DNA from: Trichomonas vaginalis G3 | Lineage: Eukaryota > Parabasalia > Trichomonadida > Trichomonadidae | DNA: 64,000 bases | Reading direction: 5' to 3' | NCBI RefSeq assembly: GCF_026262505.1 | Contig: NC_067206.1 | Location: 7,468,879 to 7,532,878, forward strand | Notes under the pieces: model-generated | Seen by the model: the letters and a program-made list of their open reading frames with translations, nothing else | Told to the model about the DNA's origin: nothing | Database searches by the model: none | Shown here: piece by piece, positions 39,432 to 48,883 of the stretch | How positions within the stretch are numbered: the stretch's first letter is position 1 | Layout: every line of letters starts with the position of its first letter | Program-made: the position numbers and the translations under genes

Positions 39432-41725
39432 ACTTGCCATCAATATATAATTCTATTTTAACACAAATTGCTGTATATGCATCAAGAGAATCTGATACAT
39501 CTACAACATTTAAAGATGTTATCTTTTGGGTTATAATATTTGGAACAATTGGTATTTTCATTTTCTTGTTATTACCAACTGTTATAATTTTCTGTGTCTT
39601 CTTACACGAAGTCAAAGATTTCTTCTCTAATTTGATGTTGACACCAAGAGACACATTCGTTGAAGCATCAAGGCCTATCTCTACAAGACGTGAAGATCAA
39701 GATCGAGATACAGGTGCTGCTTACATTGAACCAAACAGATTTCCAAGAGTTGTTTTCCCTATTTTAGTTTTGTTGAATTCAATTGCTACGGCAATTCTTT
39801 GGTTGATTATGTTCATTGGAATGAAAGCAACAAACAATAACTACAAGAATCTTAGTTATTGGGCACAATTATCATCAATGAGATTCCCAAGTGTTGTTCA
39901 AACATTGTCATTAGCTTATTTGGCTGCTATCTTAAACGCACAAGGACCAACACCATACATTGATAGTGCAACAATCCAAGGATTGATGATTGCATCATTG
40001 AATGTCGCTGAAGAAGCGAATTACAAATTAACAGTCAATGCAGAAGGAGAAAATCCAATTAACAAATTCTCTGATTACATTGATAAATTACATTATGATC
40101 CAACATGTGAAGTAAATATCACAGATTCAGAGACATCAACACATGATGCATATCATTGTTTAAGTGGTGATATGCTGTTCATGATCTTCAACAAACTTGT
40201 TCGCGATGTTTATCTTGATTTAGGTACAGGAATGCCAATTTTATCATATCCAAGTTTCATCAATTTGGAACATATCGCTATCTATCATTTGTTGCCTATT
40301 CTTGAGAATGTAAATGATTACATCATTGAAGAATCAACAACATTAGATAATACATATGCTGATATCACAACAGTATTGATGGTTGTCAATATTGTTTTAG
40401 CATTGGTTTTCTTCATTTTGGAACAATTGGATCTTCGAAATCTTCAAGAATCATTTGGAGTTTTCCGAATTTTGATGTCAAGAATTCCTCCTTCACAAGT
40501 CATTTCTAATCCATCATTGTTGAATTTGATTATCGGTAAAACGAAATCAACAAGAATTCAACAACTTTCAGCAGAATCGGCTGTCATTGATTCATCTCCT
40601 TCAGCAATTTTCTCATTGTCATCAGAACTGACAATCGAAGCAATGAACTCAGCTGCATCATCAATGTTCGGATACACTCCAGAACAGTTGTTAGGTCAAG
40701 CACTTTGTTCATTGATTCCTATGTCACAGAACAGCAACACAGCTACAACAACAACAACATTGTCACAGACACAGACAACAAATGAATTGTCTCCTAATGA
40801 CAGATTGTACAGACAAGCACAATTGATGAAACAAAATCAAGCAGCAATGACATATACATCAAAAATCCGCGGTTTGAAAGATGATGGCACAGAAATTGTT
40901 CTTGAATCAACATTGTTGTGTATGAATCGCGGAATGGCATTTGCATTGATTGCTAATGATCAAACACAAATCGAGAGACAAATGAGACAAGTTGAAGAAG
41001 CGAAGAAGTCTGCAGAAAGACTTTTGAATCAAATCCTTCCTCCAATGATTGTTCAGAAGATGAATGCAGGTGAAACCGAAATTTCATTCACAGTAAATTC
41101 AGCGACAATCATTTTCATTGATATCCAGAAGTTCTCAGATTACGCGGCCACATTAACAGCGAGACAAATCATGCAGAACTTGGGACGAATCTTTAATTAT
41201 TATGATGAATTAGTTCCTAAATTCCCAACATTGATTAAGATCAAATTAATTGGTGATGTTTACATGGCTGCTGCTGGTTTGTTTAATCCAGATGTTTCTC
41301 CAGATGTTCATGCAACGGAGATGATCAACTTCGCTATTGGTTGTTTGCATGGTTTAGAAGAAGCTAATGAAATTCTTGAAGCATCTCTTTCAGTTCGAAT
41401 TGGTATCAACACAGGTGGTCCAATCATTGCAGGTGTTTTAGGTATTGATAAACCATTGTTTGATATCATTGGTGATCCTATCAATGTCGCATCTCGTCTT
41501 CAAAGTACAGATATTCCAAACATGATCCAGATCAGCCAGGCCACATATGATCTCATCAAAGATAAAGGATTCAATGTTGCAGAACGTGGTAAAATCTTCT
41601 TGAAAGGCAAAGGTGAACAAATGGCATATATCATCACTCCGCCAGAGCGACAACGTGTTATTTCTGCACAAACAATTCCTTCACAATTATCAGTTGGAGC
41701 ACTTCCTACTGCTGAAGAAATCTAA
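39413..41725 (+). CDS. Adenylyl cyclase, C-terminal half (TM, PAS and class III cyclase domain)
   Basis: The sequence shows three further TM segments (IIFGTIGIFIFLLLPTVII, ILVLLNSIATAILWLIMF and LMVVNIVLALVFFIL). A PAS domain follows (about 390-510: SSPSAIFSLS, SMFGYTPEQLLGQ) with a Thr/Gln-rich insertion, a short coiled coil (QMRQVEEAKKSAERLLNQILP) and the class III nucleotide cyclase domain. Metal-binding Asp residues are in IIFIDIQKFS and LIGDVYMA. The base-selecting pair is Lys (IKIKLIGD) and Asp (LFDIIGD), so ATP rather than GTP specificity is expected. The transition-state Asn and Arg are in INVASRL. All catalytic residues are present. One homodimeric domain per chain is standard in this family. 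The first ATG here lies inside the preceding frame, so this is probably not an independent gene. Confidence 0.9.
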   Translation: MCETVLNLPSIYNSILTQIAVYASRESDTSTTFKDVIFWVIIFGTIGIFIFLLLPTVIIFCVFLHEVKDFFSNLMLTPRDTFVEASRPISTRREDQDRDTGAAYIEPNRFPRVVFPILVLLNSIATAILWLIMFIGMKATNNNYKNLSYWAQLSSMRFPSVVQTLSLAYLAAILNAQGPTPYIDSATIQGLMIASLNVAEEANYKLTVNAEGENPINKFSDYIDKLHYDPTCEVNITDSETSTHDAYHCLSGDMLFMIFNKLVRDVYLDLGTGMPILSYPSFINLEHIAIYHLLPILENVNDYIIEESTTLDNTYADITTVLMVVNIVLALVFFILEQLDLRNLQESFGVFRILMSRIPPSQVISNPSLLNLIIGKTKSTRIQQLSAESAVIDSSPSAIFSLSSELTIEAMNSAASSMFGYTPEQLLGQALCSLIPMSQNSNTATTTTTLSQTQTTNELSPNDRLYRQAQLMKQNQAAMTYTSKIRGLKDDGTEIVLESTLLCMNRGMAFALIANDQTQIERQMRQVEEAKKSAERLLNQILPPMIVQKMNAGETEISFTVNSATIIFIDIQKFSDYAATLTARQIMQNLGRIFNYYDELVPKFPTLIKIKLIGDVYMAAAGLFNPDVSPDVHATEMINFAIGCLHGLEEANEILEASLSVRIGINTGGPIIAGVLGIDKPLFDIIGDPINVASRLQSTDIPNMIQISQATYDLIKDKGFNVAERGKIFLKGKGEQMAYIITPPERQRVISAQTIPSQLSVGALPTAEEI

Positions 41726-42352
41726 TTTAATATGATTTTTTATTTTTGTTTTAACATTTTCCCTCTTTTTATATATATTTAAAAGTTATTACTTTATACA
41801 CTATATGTTTCTTGAAACTTTTTGTTTAATTTATTTTAAATCAACTCAATAATGGCAGTTATATCAAAACTAAAGAAAAGGGCTTAGCGTGTGTTTCCCA
41901 AACCTCTGAATTTTTGCAAGCTAATACCAATATGTGCTGATATATACTTGATCATGCCTATCACACGTTGATCTTAATTCCCTAATTGATTATTTGTTAC
42001 AGAAGGAAAAAAAAAGAAATGAAAAAATTTTAATGTTCAAAATTTATAAGGCAAGGCCTATGTCTAATTAGAGATTCTGATTTGACATCATATTTACATG
42101 TTGTTTTTAATACAATTTTTGGATTTCGTTAACCAAGAAGCTCCAAAAAAATCGATTCAGGGTGAAGACGATAGAGATAATTCGAATTTTTGTATTCAAT
42201 TTTTAAAAGTGCGCACTTTTGAAAAATCTTTTAAAAAGTTATCATTTTTTGTAACTCTAATAATTCTCAGTCATTTTCAAGTTACAATGGCAATTTCAAA
42301 TATATGAACATATCTCGGAAGTTTAAATTTAAAAACATAAGCTTTGATCAAA
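41726..42352. other. Intergenic region between the cyclase and surface copy D
   Basis: AT-rich, with no convincing gene. A 69-codon open frame at 42098 has no coding features. Confidence 0.45.
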
Positions 42353-42355
42353 CTA

Positions 42356-43384
42356 TTATATAATAGAAATGTTTAGAAAATTATGAGATAAAATAGAAAA
42401 ATTAATATGTTTTGGATTTTCATCAAGATCTGAAATGTCTTCTTCTTTTTTCTTGATAAAGTTAATACATTTATAATTGTTAGATATATCTTTTATTCTG
42501 TTATTTATTGAAACTGATCCTTTTGTTTTTGGTGTTTCTTCATCAATGAAACAGCTATCAACTGTAATTTTAGCTCCAGTAAATGCACATAAATAATTAT
42601 CAGAAATTTTGTTATTTGCGAAACAACAATTTTGTAAATATATTGTAACTGAAAATGCAGAGATTAAATAAGAATCAGTATTATTTTGGAAATTTGTTGA
42701 CTCAATTCGAAGTATTGAAGGTGCTGATTGAATATTAACAGGAGGTTCACCATAAGCAGTGCTATCTATATTATCAAAAAACATTGAATATAAAGCTTTT
42801 GATTCGGATTTAAAATGCCAAAAGAGGAAAACACTTGTTCCATATAGTTTTGCCTGAGAAACATTTGAATTTTCAAAATTAATTTTTCCATTTTTAGGTA
42901 AATATTGTTCTTTCCAAGGAAACTTTCACCTCCACTATTAGTGATTGAAGATGAAAGTATTTTGTTTTGGAATGATTCTTCGTCTGAAACAACTGAATAA
43001 CAGTAAACTCCATAAGTATATTGTGAGTTTACTTTTGATGAGTAACTAGTTATTCGATTTTGGACACACTCACCTTCACTGGAGAAGTATAAACTTCCTC
43101 CTTCAGCGGAATTACTACAATTGACGAAGTTTGTTGTGTCAACTAAGAGTTTAGTTGTATTTTTAGATGTACTAAAATGGATGGCTCCTGAATCAATGTT
43201 ATCAGAAAATTCACACTCGAGAATGTAGTAATTTTCATCACCTTTAGAAAGTTGTTTGCTTTGATTTAGGTAATTTCCTTTAGAACTGTTTTCTGCATAA
43301 AAATCTGTCCAATCACAATGAAAAATGGTTGCTTAAAGCAATCAATTGGCGTGAAAATTCTTTCAACAATAAAATTTTTGTCAT
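42356..43384 (-). pseudogene. Surface beta-helix-like family, copy D (leader shift plus one internal shift)
   Basis: Same order of motifs as copies A-C: FHCDWTDFYAENSSKGNYLNQ, LSKGDENYYILECEF, TTKLLVDTTNFVNCS, YLQNCCFANNKIS and SCFIDEETPKTKG. The initiator TCATTTTG is 14 nt before the ATG at 43384, which opens the leader MTKILLLKEFSRQLIAL... in the frame one base away from the body, at the same 73-nt distance to the Trp codon as in B and C. Unlike C, the body has a further break near 42896: five T where copy C has six in the stretch encoding GKINF-NIYLKNG. The readable 3' part is 42356-42784 plus the open stretch just upstream of it. Confidence 0.75.
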
Positions 43385-43392
43385 TTATCATT

Positions 43393-43400
43393 CAAAATGA
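43393..43400 (-). promoter_or_regulatory. Initiator TCATTTTG before copy D
   Basis: On the minus strand the +1 adenine at 43398 is 14 nt before the ATG at 43384. This is the same arrangement as copy C. The flanking GAAAGTGAA(T/G)TTCA is shared too. Confidence 0.6.
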
Positions 43401-43756
43401 ACTTCACTTTCTTGAGAAGAAGGCCAAAAATAGAAAATAAAAACCAAGAGGTCAAGATGTTACTTGACTTTGCAGAAATAATGAATTCACACTTATGAGT
43501 AACCTTTCAAATGTAGTAAAATTGATTTAGTATAATTCTTCTCTCTTTGTGGAATATTGAAATTTCATGAATGAAGAAAATCTGGTTTAGATGCTCTTCC
43601 TTTCTTCGATTTTTGATAAATAAGAAAAATGATGGTATTTTTTTACACTCAAAACATGTCCCATGAGATAAAGGTTATCACTTTATGAGATCAAAAAGTT
43701 ATTTTTCCTTGTATTTATCCTGAATAATTTGATTAAATTTATTTCTATTTTATATT

Positions 43757-44228
43757 GATCAAACTAAACTAGAAATGTTTATAAGATAATGAGATATAAT
43801 AGAAAAATTAATATGTTTTAGATTTTCATAAAGATCTGTAATGTCTTCTTCTTTTTTCTTGATAAAGTTATAATCAACAACATAATATTCTTTACAAATA
43901 TCATTGTTAGATGTATCTTTTATTCTGTTATTTATTGTAACTGGTCCTGATGTTTTTGGTGTTTCTTCATCAATGAAACAACTATCAACTGAAATTTTAG
44001 CTCAATTGGCTGCAGAGAAATAATTCTTAGAAATATTGTGATTTGCGAAACAACAAATATGGAACACTTGTTCCATATACTTTTGATTGAGAAACATTTG
44101 AATTTTCAAAATTAATTTTTCCTTTTTTTTAGATAATGGCTCTTTGTCTGAAACATCTGAATAACAGTAAACTCCTTCAGTTTCTTTTGATGTAATTTTT
44201 GATGAATAACTTGTTATTTGATATTGGA
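43757..44228 (-). pseudogene. Surface beta-helix-like family, copy E (internally deleted fragment)
   Basis: The 3' part is recognisable from the shared stop flank TTGATCAAACTA through SCFIDEETPKTSG and the 'CCFANH' region. It then jumps directly to the FENSNVSQSKVYGTSV block and the VYCYSDVSDKEP / SSKIT block near 44150-44228, skipping several hundred bases. Frames are broken. The 5' third of the family is missing. It lies immediately downstream of copy D's promoter region and in the same orientation as D, so D and E may be an old tandem pair. Confidence 0.7.
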
Positions 44229-44276
44229 CACTAAACTGTAAATAATGATTGTAGATGAATTTATATAATTAATTGA

Positions 44277-44359
44277 TCGTTTTTACTAATCATTTTGCTT
44301 TTTAGTTGGTCTGATTATTTTGCTGAATATCCTTTAAACGGAAGATATGTAAAACTTTG
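44277..44359 (+). pseudogene. N-terminal fragment of a surface-family member, opposite strand
   Basis: The frame after the TGA at 44274-44276 reads FLLIILLFS|WSDYFAEYPLNGRYVKL and then stops at TGA. WSDYFAEYPLN-RYV is the same motif that starts the bodies of copies A-D, here preceded in frame by a hydrophobic signal-peptide-like leader. There is no ATG and nothing follows. It abuts the truncated 5' edge of copy E in the opposite direction, marking an inversion or rearrangement point. Confidence 0.6.
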
Positions 44360-44612
44360 ATTGTTTAGTACTTGAGGCATGATATAAACAACAATCATTC
44401 TAGAATTCGGGACGTCGTATTTAATCTCAGAAAAAATTGATCTGAATAAGGTTTACATGTCAGATCTCTACTCTTATTTTGGGTATATCATTGAAATCAT
44501 GCAACTCTACGAAACAGTGGTTAGTATGCTCAGAGGTAATTGCATAATCTGTTTCAAATATTCACATAATTGAAAATTAAAATCAAATTCAAAAAAAATT
44601 GATTATTGTTGA

Positions 44613-45536
44613 TTCTTTCTAGAACATTTATCTCTTAAAATACAATTTTCTGAACCGAATGAAATCAATGAATTCCAATTACAGCCTGGGACATGGCTTA
44701 TCAAAATTTGGGGAGCCCAAGGCGGTTCTGTCAATCCCGATGGCGGGCATGGTGCATATTCAGAAGCTATATTGAAACTTGACTCGCTAACCAAGCTCTA
44801 TTCTTATGTTGGAGCGAAAGGAGTTTGCGGTAAACAAAATTTTATTACAGGGCCTTTCCAAGGCGGGCAAAATAAATGGTGTTATTACTATTCTTGCACC
44901 GGTGGTGCAGCTACCTTTATTTCGAGAGATCCGAATGGACGAGACATACTCCTGATATCAGGTGCAGGAGGTGGATCTGGATCTTATACAAATGAGTTTT
45001 TTGGCGGCGTTGGTGACCCATTTGCCGGAGATGCTCTTGGTGATGCTACCCGTATTCCCCCTGAAGATGCGAAGAAAGTTAGAGGCAAAGGAGCAACATT
45101 ATCCAAACCTGGAGAAGGCGGAATCTACGTAGGAGATGGAGCATACCCTCCTAACAAAGGGACGCCAGGAAAATATTTGAAAGGCGGTGATGGAAGTTGT
45201 AGCGCCGGAGGATCGTCAGGTGGTGGAGGAAGCGGATATTTTGGCGGCGGTGGCGGTGCAGATCTAGCAGGTGGTGGTGGTGGAAGCAGCTACGCATCAC
45301 CAGATCTGTACAATGTCATTTTACTTGGTGGTGATAAAGAGTTCAGATCACCAAATGGTGACATCGTCACTGGCCACACCGGAAATGGCTTCATCAGGAT
45401 TGAACCATCTGATCCTTTCACCCTTGAGAAGAACACTATCCTCTGTAAATGTACCTATCAATGCAATAATTTTATTATCTATGCTGCTCAAATTTTTATC
45501 ATGGCTATGGAATCTCATGCTTGCATAATATTATAA
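44613..45536 (+). pseudogene. Gly-rich (ALK/LTK-type glycine-rich domain) surface-protein fragment without start
   Basis: The frame is open from after a TGA at 44610-44612 to the stop at 45534-45536, with no in-frame ATG in the N-terminal domain; the earliest alternative start codon is the TTG at 44772. It reads FQLQPGTWLIKIWGAQGG, GGHGAYSEAILKL and LYSYVGAKGVCG, then long glycine runs (GAGGGSGSY, GGDGSCSAGGSSGGGGSGYFGGGGGADLAGGGGGSSY) and ends GNGFIRIEPSD. This is the classic Gly_rich fold of trichomonad surface proteins, normally followed by a linker and membrane segment. Here the tail (CKCTYQCNNFIIYAAQIF...) looks like a shifted remnant of them. It is probably a 5'-truncated copy with a damaged 3' end. 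Confidence 0.75.
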
Positions 45537-45886
45537 AGTTATGTTATTATCATGAAACACTGAAATAACTCTTGCATACTATATTTTCGATGATATATAT
45601 TAAGAATCCATTCAATTAGGGAAATTCTTAATAAACATACTGAACTTTTTGCGATATAAGCCACAATCTCGATTACATCTCCAACTAAGCAGATATGATT
45701 TGATATTAAGTTCTCTTCTTCGAAAAATATTGAAATTTCATGAATTTATAGACTCTCTTCAATTGTTGATAGATCAATTCGTTGTTGATAATAAATTTCG
45801 CTCTTTAGATGATTTATAGAATTTTCCTAAAGTCAAGCCTTGCAAAACTTTTTTGACTTTAGATTAATTTCATTCATATATGGCCA
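45537..45886. other. Intergenic region before the kinase gene
   Basis: AT-rich with no gene. TCATT at 45870-45874 fits the initiator consensus, with +1 about 15 nt before the ATG at 45887. Confidence 0.45.
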
Positions 45887-47053
45887 ATGGACGATTCTTA
45901 TTATCTATCCAATGAAGCAGGAATTGATCATGTCTTTGAGTCGGCTACTGGAGGCTTTGGTGCCTGTAAAATTGTAAATATTAAAGACAAATTTCTTATT
46001 TTAAAGAAATTATATGCAGAAGATGATACAAACGGAAGATCAGAATTCAAAAACCTTACTGAAATAGATCTTCCATTTACGCCAAAAGTATTTGATCGCG
46101 CAGAAAACCACAACGAGAGCAAATGGGTTTTAATTGACTATATACCAGGTCTTCAACTCGATGAGTTTATTGATCTATATCTACAAAGAGATGAATTATC
46201 ATATTTGATCATTCTAAAGATCTTATCTACACTTGCTTATCAATTATTAGAAATGGAAAAGAAGAAAGTTATCCATAGAGACTTAAAACCACAAAATATC
46301 GTAATAGATGGCGACCTCGTACCTCATATTATTGATTGGGGTGATGCAACAACAAAATTACAAAATTTATTTACAAATAACTTTCATGGAACAGTTTCAT
46401 ATGCTGCCCCAGAGAATTTTAAAGGCAATAAGTTCCTTGAATCTGATATGTACTCATTTGGAGGGATTTTATTTTTCATTGTTACTCAATATCAGCCTTA
46501 CGACCAAGCATTTGATTCATTAGAAGGACTTAAGTATTATACTGACCAATTTCCCGAAATGATTTTTGATTTGGCCTCAATTAAAGAAGATTTTGATAAT
46601 TTACAGATTGCAAATACAAAAGAAGAGAAAGATATGCTTCAGGACTCATTGAAAAACAGTATATCAACGATTGTTGAAATACTGATCTGTAACAGAATAA
46701 CAGATAATAGATTAATTGAAGATTTCGAATTATTATCTGATGATTTTAATTTTATGATAGATAATTTGATACACAGATGCTGGGAATACGAATATAATAA
46801 AAGAATAAGTCGTTCTGACTTACGTGACGAAATAGATAAGATTGCTGAGAAAATTCTCACTGAAAAAGAACTTGAAGAGTACTGGAAGTATTGCGAACAG
46901 TTAGTTAATACTGGAAAGAATGAATACGGAACTCTTGAAATGATTGAGAAATGTAGAGAAAGAAAGTTTTATGAAAATAGCCAATCTTTGTGTGATATAC
47001 TTAATTTTATTCATAATACTGATGAATATAAGATTAAATATTATGATTTATAA
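45887..47053 (+). CDS. Protein kinase (Ser/Thr-type catalytic domain)
   Basis: 388 residues. The catalytic domain spans about 12-325. Motifs seen are a glycine-loop-like ATGGFGACK, the VAIK-type lysine in FLILKKL, the catalytic loop HRDLKPQN, D-W-G in place of D-F-G (IIDWGDAT), the APE motif as YAAPENF, and the subdomain IX Asp in ESDMYSFGGILF. All catalytic residues are present, so it is probably active. An insertion of about 100 acidic/polar residues lies between subdomains IX and XI (EDFDNLQIANTKEEKD...). There is no regulatory domain and no membrane segment. The family within the kinome is unclear. The C-terminal 60 residues are helical. The stop sits in TAAA. Confidence 0.9.
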   Translation: MDDSYYLSNEAGIDHVFESATGGFGACKIVNIKDKFLILKKLYAEDDTNGRSEFKNLTEIDLPFTPKVFDRAENHNESKWVLIDYIPGLQLDEFIDLYLQRDELSYLIILKILSTLAYQLLEMEKKKVIHRDLKPQNIVIDGDLVPHIIDWGDATTKLQNLFTNNFHGTVSYAAPENFKGNKFLESDMYSFGGILFFIVTQYQPYDQAFDSLEGLKYYTDQFPEMIFDLASIKEDFDNLQIANTKEEKDMLQDSLKNSISTIVEILICNRITDNRLIEDFELLSDDFNFMIDNLIHRCWEYEYNKRISRSDLRDEIDKIAEKILTEKELEEYWKYCEQLVNTGKNEYGTLEMIEKCRERKFYENSQSLCDILNFIHNTDEYKIKYYDL

Positions 47054-47442
47054 ATAGTTGTTTAAAATTCTCATGTTTTTTCAAAATCAGTTGATATTTG
47101 ATTAGTTTCATATGGTACTTTCAATTTACCTATTATCAGTAAGATTATCAATGAATAGATAATCAATAATGAGGATTTTATTAGATGAGAATGAGAAAAA
47201 CAATAAAACTAACAAAATGAATACTTAAAGATACCTATTAAATTCTTAAAATATTTCATTTCCTTGTGAGTTTATATTGCTTACTCATCTTATTGTGGAA
47301 AATATTGAATAAAAATTCGTATTTAAAGGATATTTTATATGAAAGTTGAGACATAACCCACATGGAAAGTCATATCATGGAATTTATGGTTAAAAACAAA
47401 TGATTAAAATTAATAAAATTATAGAGAGAGATTTTAATAAGA
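47054..47442. other. Convergent intergenic region
   Basis: AT-rich. No gene or clear repeat is seen. Confidence 0.45.
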
Positions 47443-48450
47443 TTAAAATGCATAGCATTTGATTGGTTGTACAAGGAGGTGGTCCATACACTTATTGCAT
47501 GTAATGCACTTAATTGGCTTTCCTTCCATCAAATGTTGAACCATAAATGGATCAGCAATTGTTGGACGACCAAATGAAATAAGGTCAGCGCCTTGCTCGA
47601 TTGCCTTTGCCATCTTAGACTTGGTTCTGATTCTGTCTACAATAGAAATCTTGGCATCAGTTCCCTTTCTTAATATTGGCAAGGCTTGGACATTCCATCC
47701 ATTCTTAAGATCAATAAACTTTGATGGATCAATTAAATCCTTTGCAACAAAGAGTCCGTAAGAGTATTCCCAAAGATCAACATCTTTAATTAATCCACTT
47801 ATCTTTGCTGCATCTTCTGGTTTATTGCCTCCTTTAACGCTGTCATCGGTATTCATTTTGGCTGCGATAATGAAATCTTTGCCACATTCACGGCGAATTG
47901 CTTCAACGCATTCTTGAAGTATGCGAATTCTGTTCTTAAGGCTTCCACCATAATGGTCATCTCTTGTATTTGTAACTGGTGAAAGGAATTGAGAAAGTAA
48001 ATATCCGTGAGCTGCGTGGAATTCGATACCGTCAGCACCAACATTTTGGGCTCTCTTAGCAGCATTGACGAAAAGCTCAATTGATTCAGAAATTTCTGAA
48101 GTTGTCATAAATTTGCCATCTTTCTTGATATTACGGCAATCTGCAATTTGCATTATTGTCTTTGAACCCTTTGAGTGGATGTAGTCAATAGTTTCACGCC
48201 ATCCTTCTGCATGGGCGTCTGTAAGCAAACAAGCTTGATCAGGAAGAGCAGCTGTTTTCAAATGTGTAGCAAAATATCCAAGTGTGATAAGTCCCATCTT
48301 ACCATCTGCAAGATCTCTATAAAATTTTTGATATTTTGGAATTGCAAAACCATTTGCATCGCAATCATGCATATAGGTTGGTGATTTCATGAACCTGTTT
48401 GGTACGATGCACTTGTTGATCTTCACTGGAGTAAACAATCTGTCTAACAT
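47443..48450 (-). CDS. Old Yellow Enzyme family NADH:flavin oxidoreductase with C-terminal Fe-S cysteines
   Basis: 335 residues, a TIM-barrel FMN oxidoreductase. It starts with LFTPVKINKCIVPNRFMKSPTY (the family's 'N-R' FMN motif) and contains EFHAAHGYLLSQFLSPVTNTRDDHYGGSL (the H-A-A-H-G-Y-L-L-x-Q-F-L-S-P signature) and the phosphate-binding strand LISFGRPTIADP. At the extreme C-terminus CITCNKC...IKC gives C-x2-C-x2-C-x11-C, close to the 4Fe-4S ligand set of 2,4-dienoyl-CoA reductase-like members. However, the FAD/NADPH domain that normally follows is absent. It is probably a bacterial-type gene acquired by lateral transfer (inference). The substrate is unknown, possibly enones or nitro compounds. 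Confidence 0.9.
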   Translation of the reverse strand: MLDRLFTPVKINKCIVPNRFMKSPTYMHDCDANGFAIPKYQKFYRDLADGKMGLITLGYFATHLKTAALPDQACLLTDAHAEGWRETIDYIHSKGSKTIMQIADCRNIKKDGKFMTTSEISESIELFVNAAKRAQNVGADGIEFHAAHGYLLSQFLSPVTNTRDDHYGGSLKNRIRILQECVEAIRRECGKDFIIAAKMNTDDSVKGGNKPEDAAKISGLIKDVDLWEYSYGLFVAKDLIDPSKFIDLKNGWNVQALPILRKGTDAKISIVDRIRTKSKMAKAIEQGADLISFGRPTIADPFMVQHLMEGKPIKCITCNKCMDHLLVQPIKCYAF

Positions 48451-48455
48451 CTAAA

Positions 48456-48463
48456 TAAAATGA
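48456..48463 (-). promoter_or_regulatory. Initiator TCATTTTA before the Old Yellow Enzyme gene
   Basis: The minus-strand +1 adenine at 48461 is 11 nt before the ATG at 48450. A presumed transferred gene has thus acquired a host promoter. Confidence 0.6.
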
Positions 48464-48883
48464 AATGTGAATTGTTTCGAAATTCAGAACAATAACATTC
48501 ACAAAAAAAAATTGAAATAATTCAAAATTTACGATAGCGATTAATTTCAATTCAATTGCAAAATCATTATCGTGAGATAAATTGCATACCATTCTGTTAA
48601 GTTATCATAATTTATCAAAAAAACTGATAAAATCAAATGGCCATTTGTCATTTACGAATAAACGATTCGGGATGGATAATTCTCATTAGCATAGACTCAT
48701 ATAGCAAACTAATGAATTCATTGAACTATAAAGTGTTTTACTGCATATAAGAGCTATAAATTAAAAATAGCAATTGCCCTTTGATAAAAACATATGATAA
48801 TCATATACAAAATACTAACAATTTTAATAATATACATACAATAAACAAATATAAAAACATGGTTATAATATATATAATAGAAA
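48464..48883. other. Intergenic region upstream of the Old Yellow Enzyme gene
   Basis: AT-rich. No gene or repeat is seen. Confidence 0.4.

Noticed and set aside
42098-42307. 69-codon plus-strand frame between the cyclase and copy D
   Set aside because: No recognisable domain, no initiator and no conserved partner in the window.
44281-44306. ACTAATCATTTTGCTTTTTAG as a 3' splice site before WSDYF
   Set aside because: It lacks the fixed branch-to-AG spacing of trichomonad introns, and the same bases read in frame as a hydrophobic leader.
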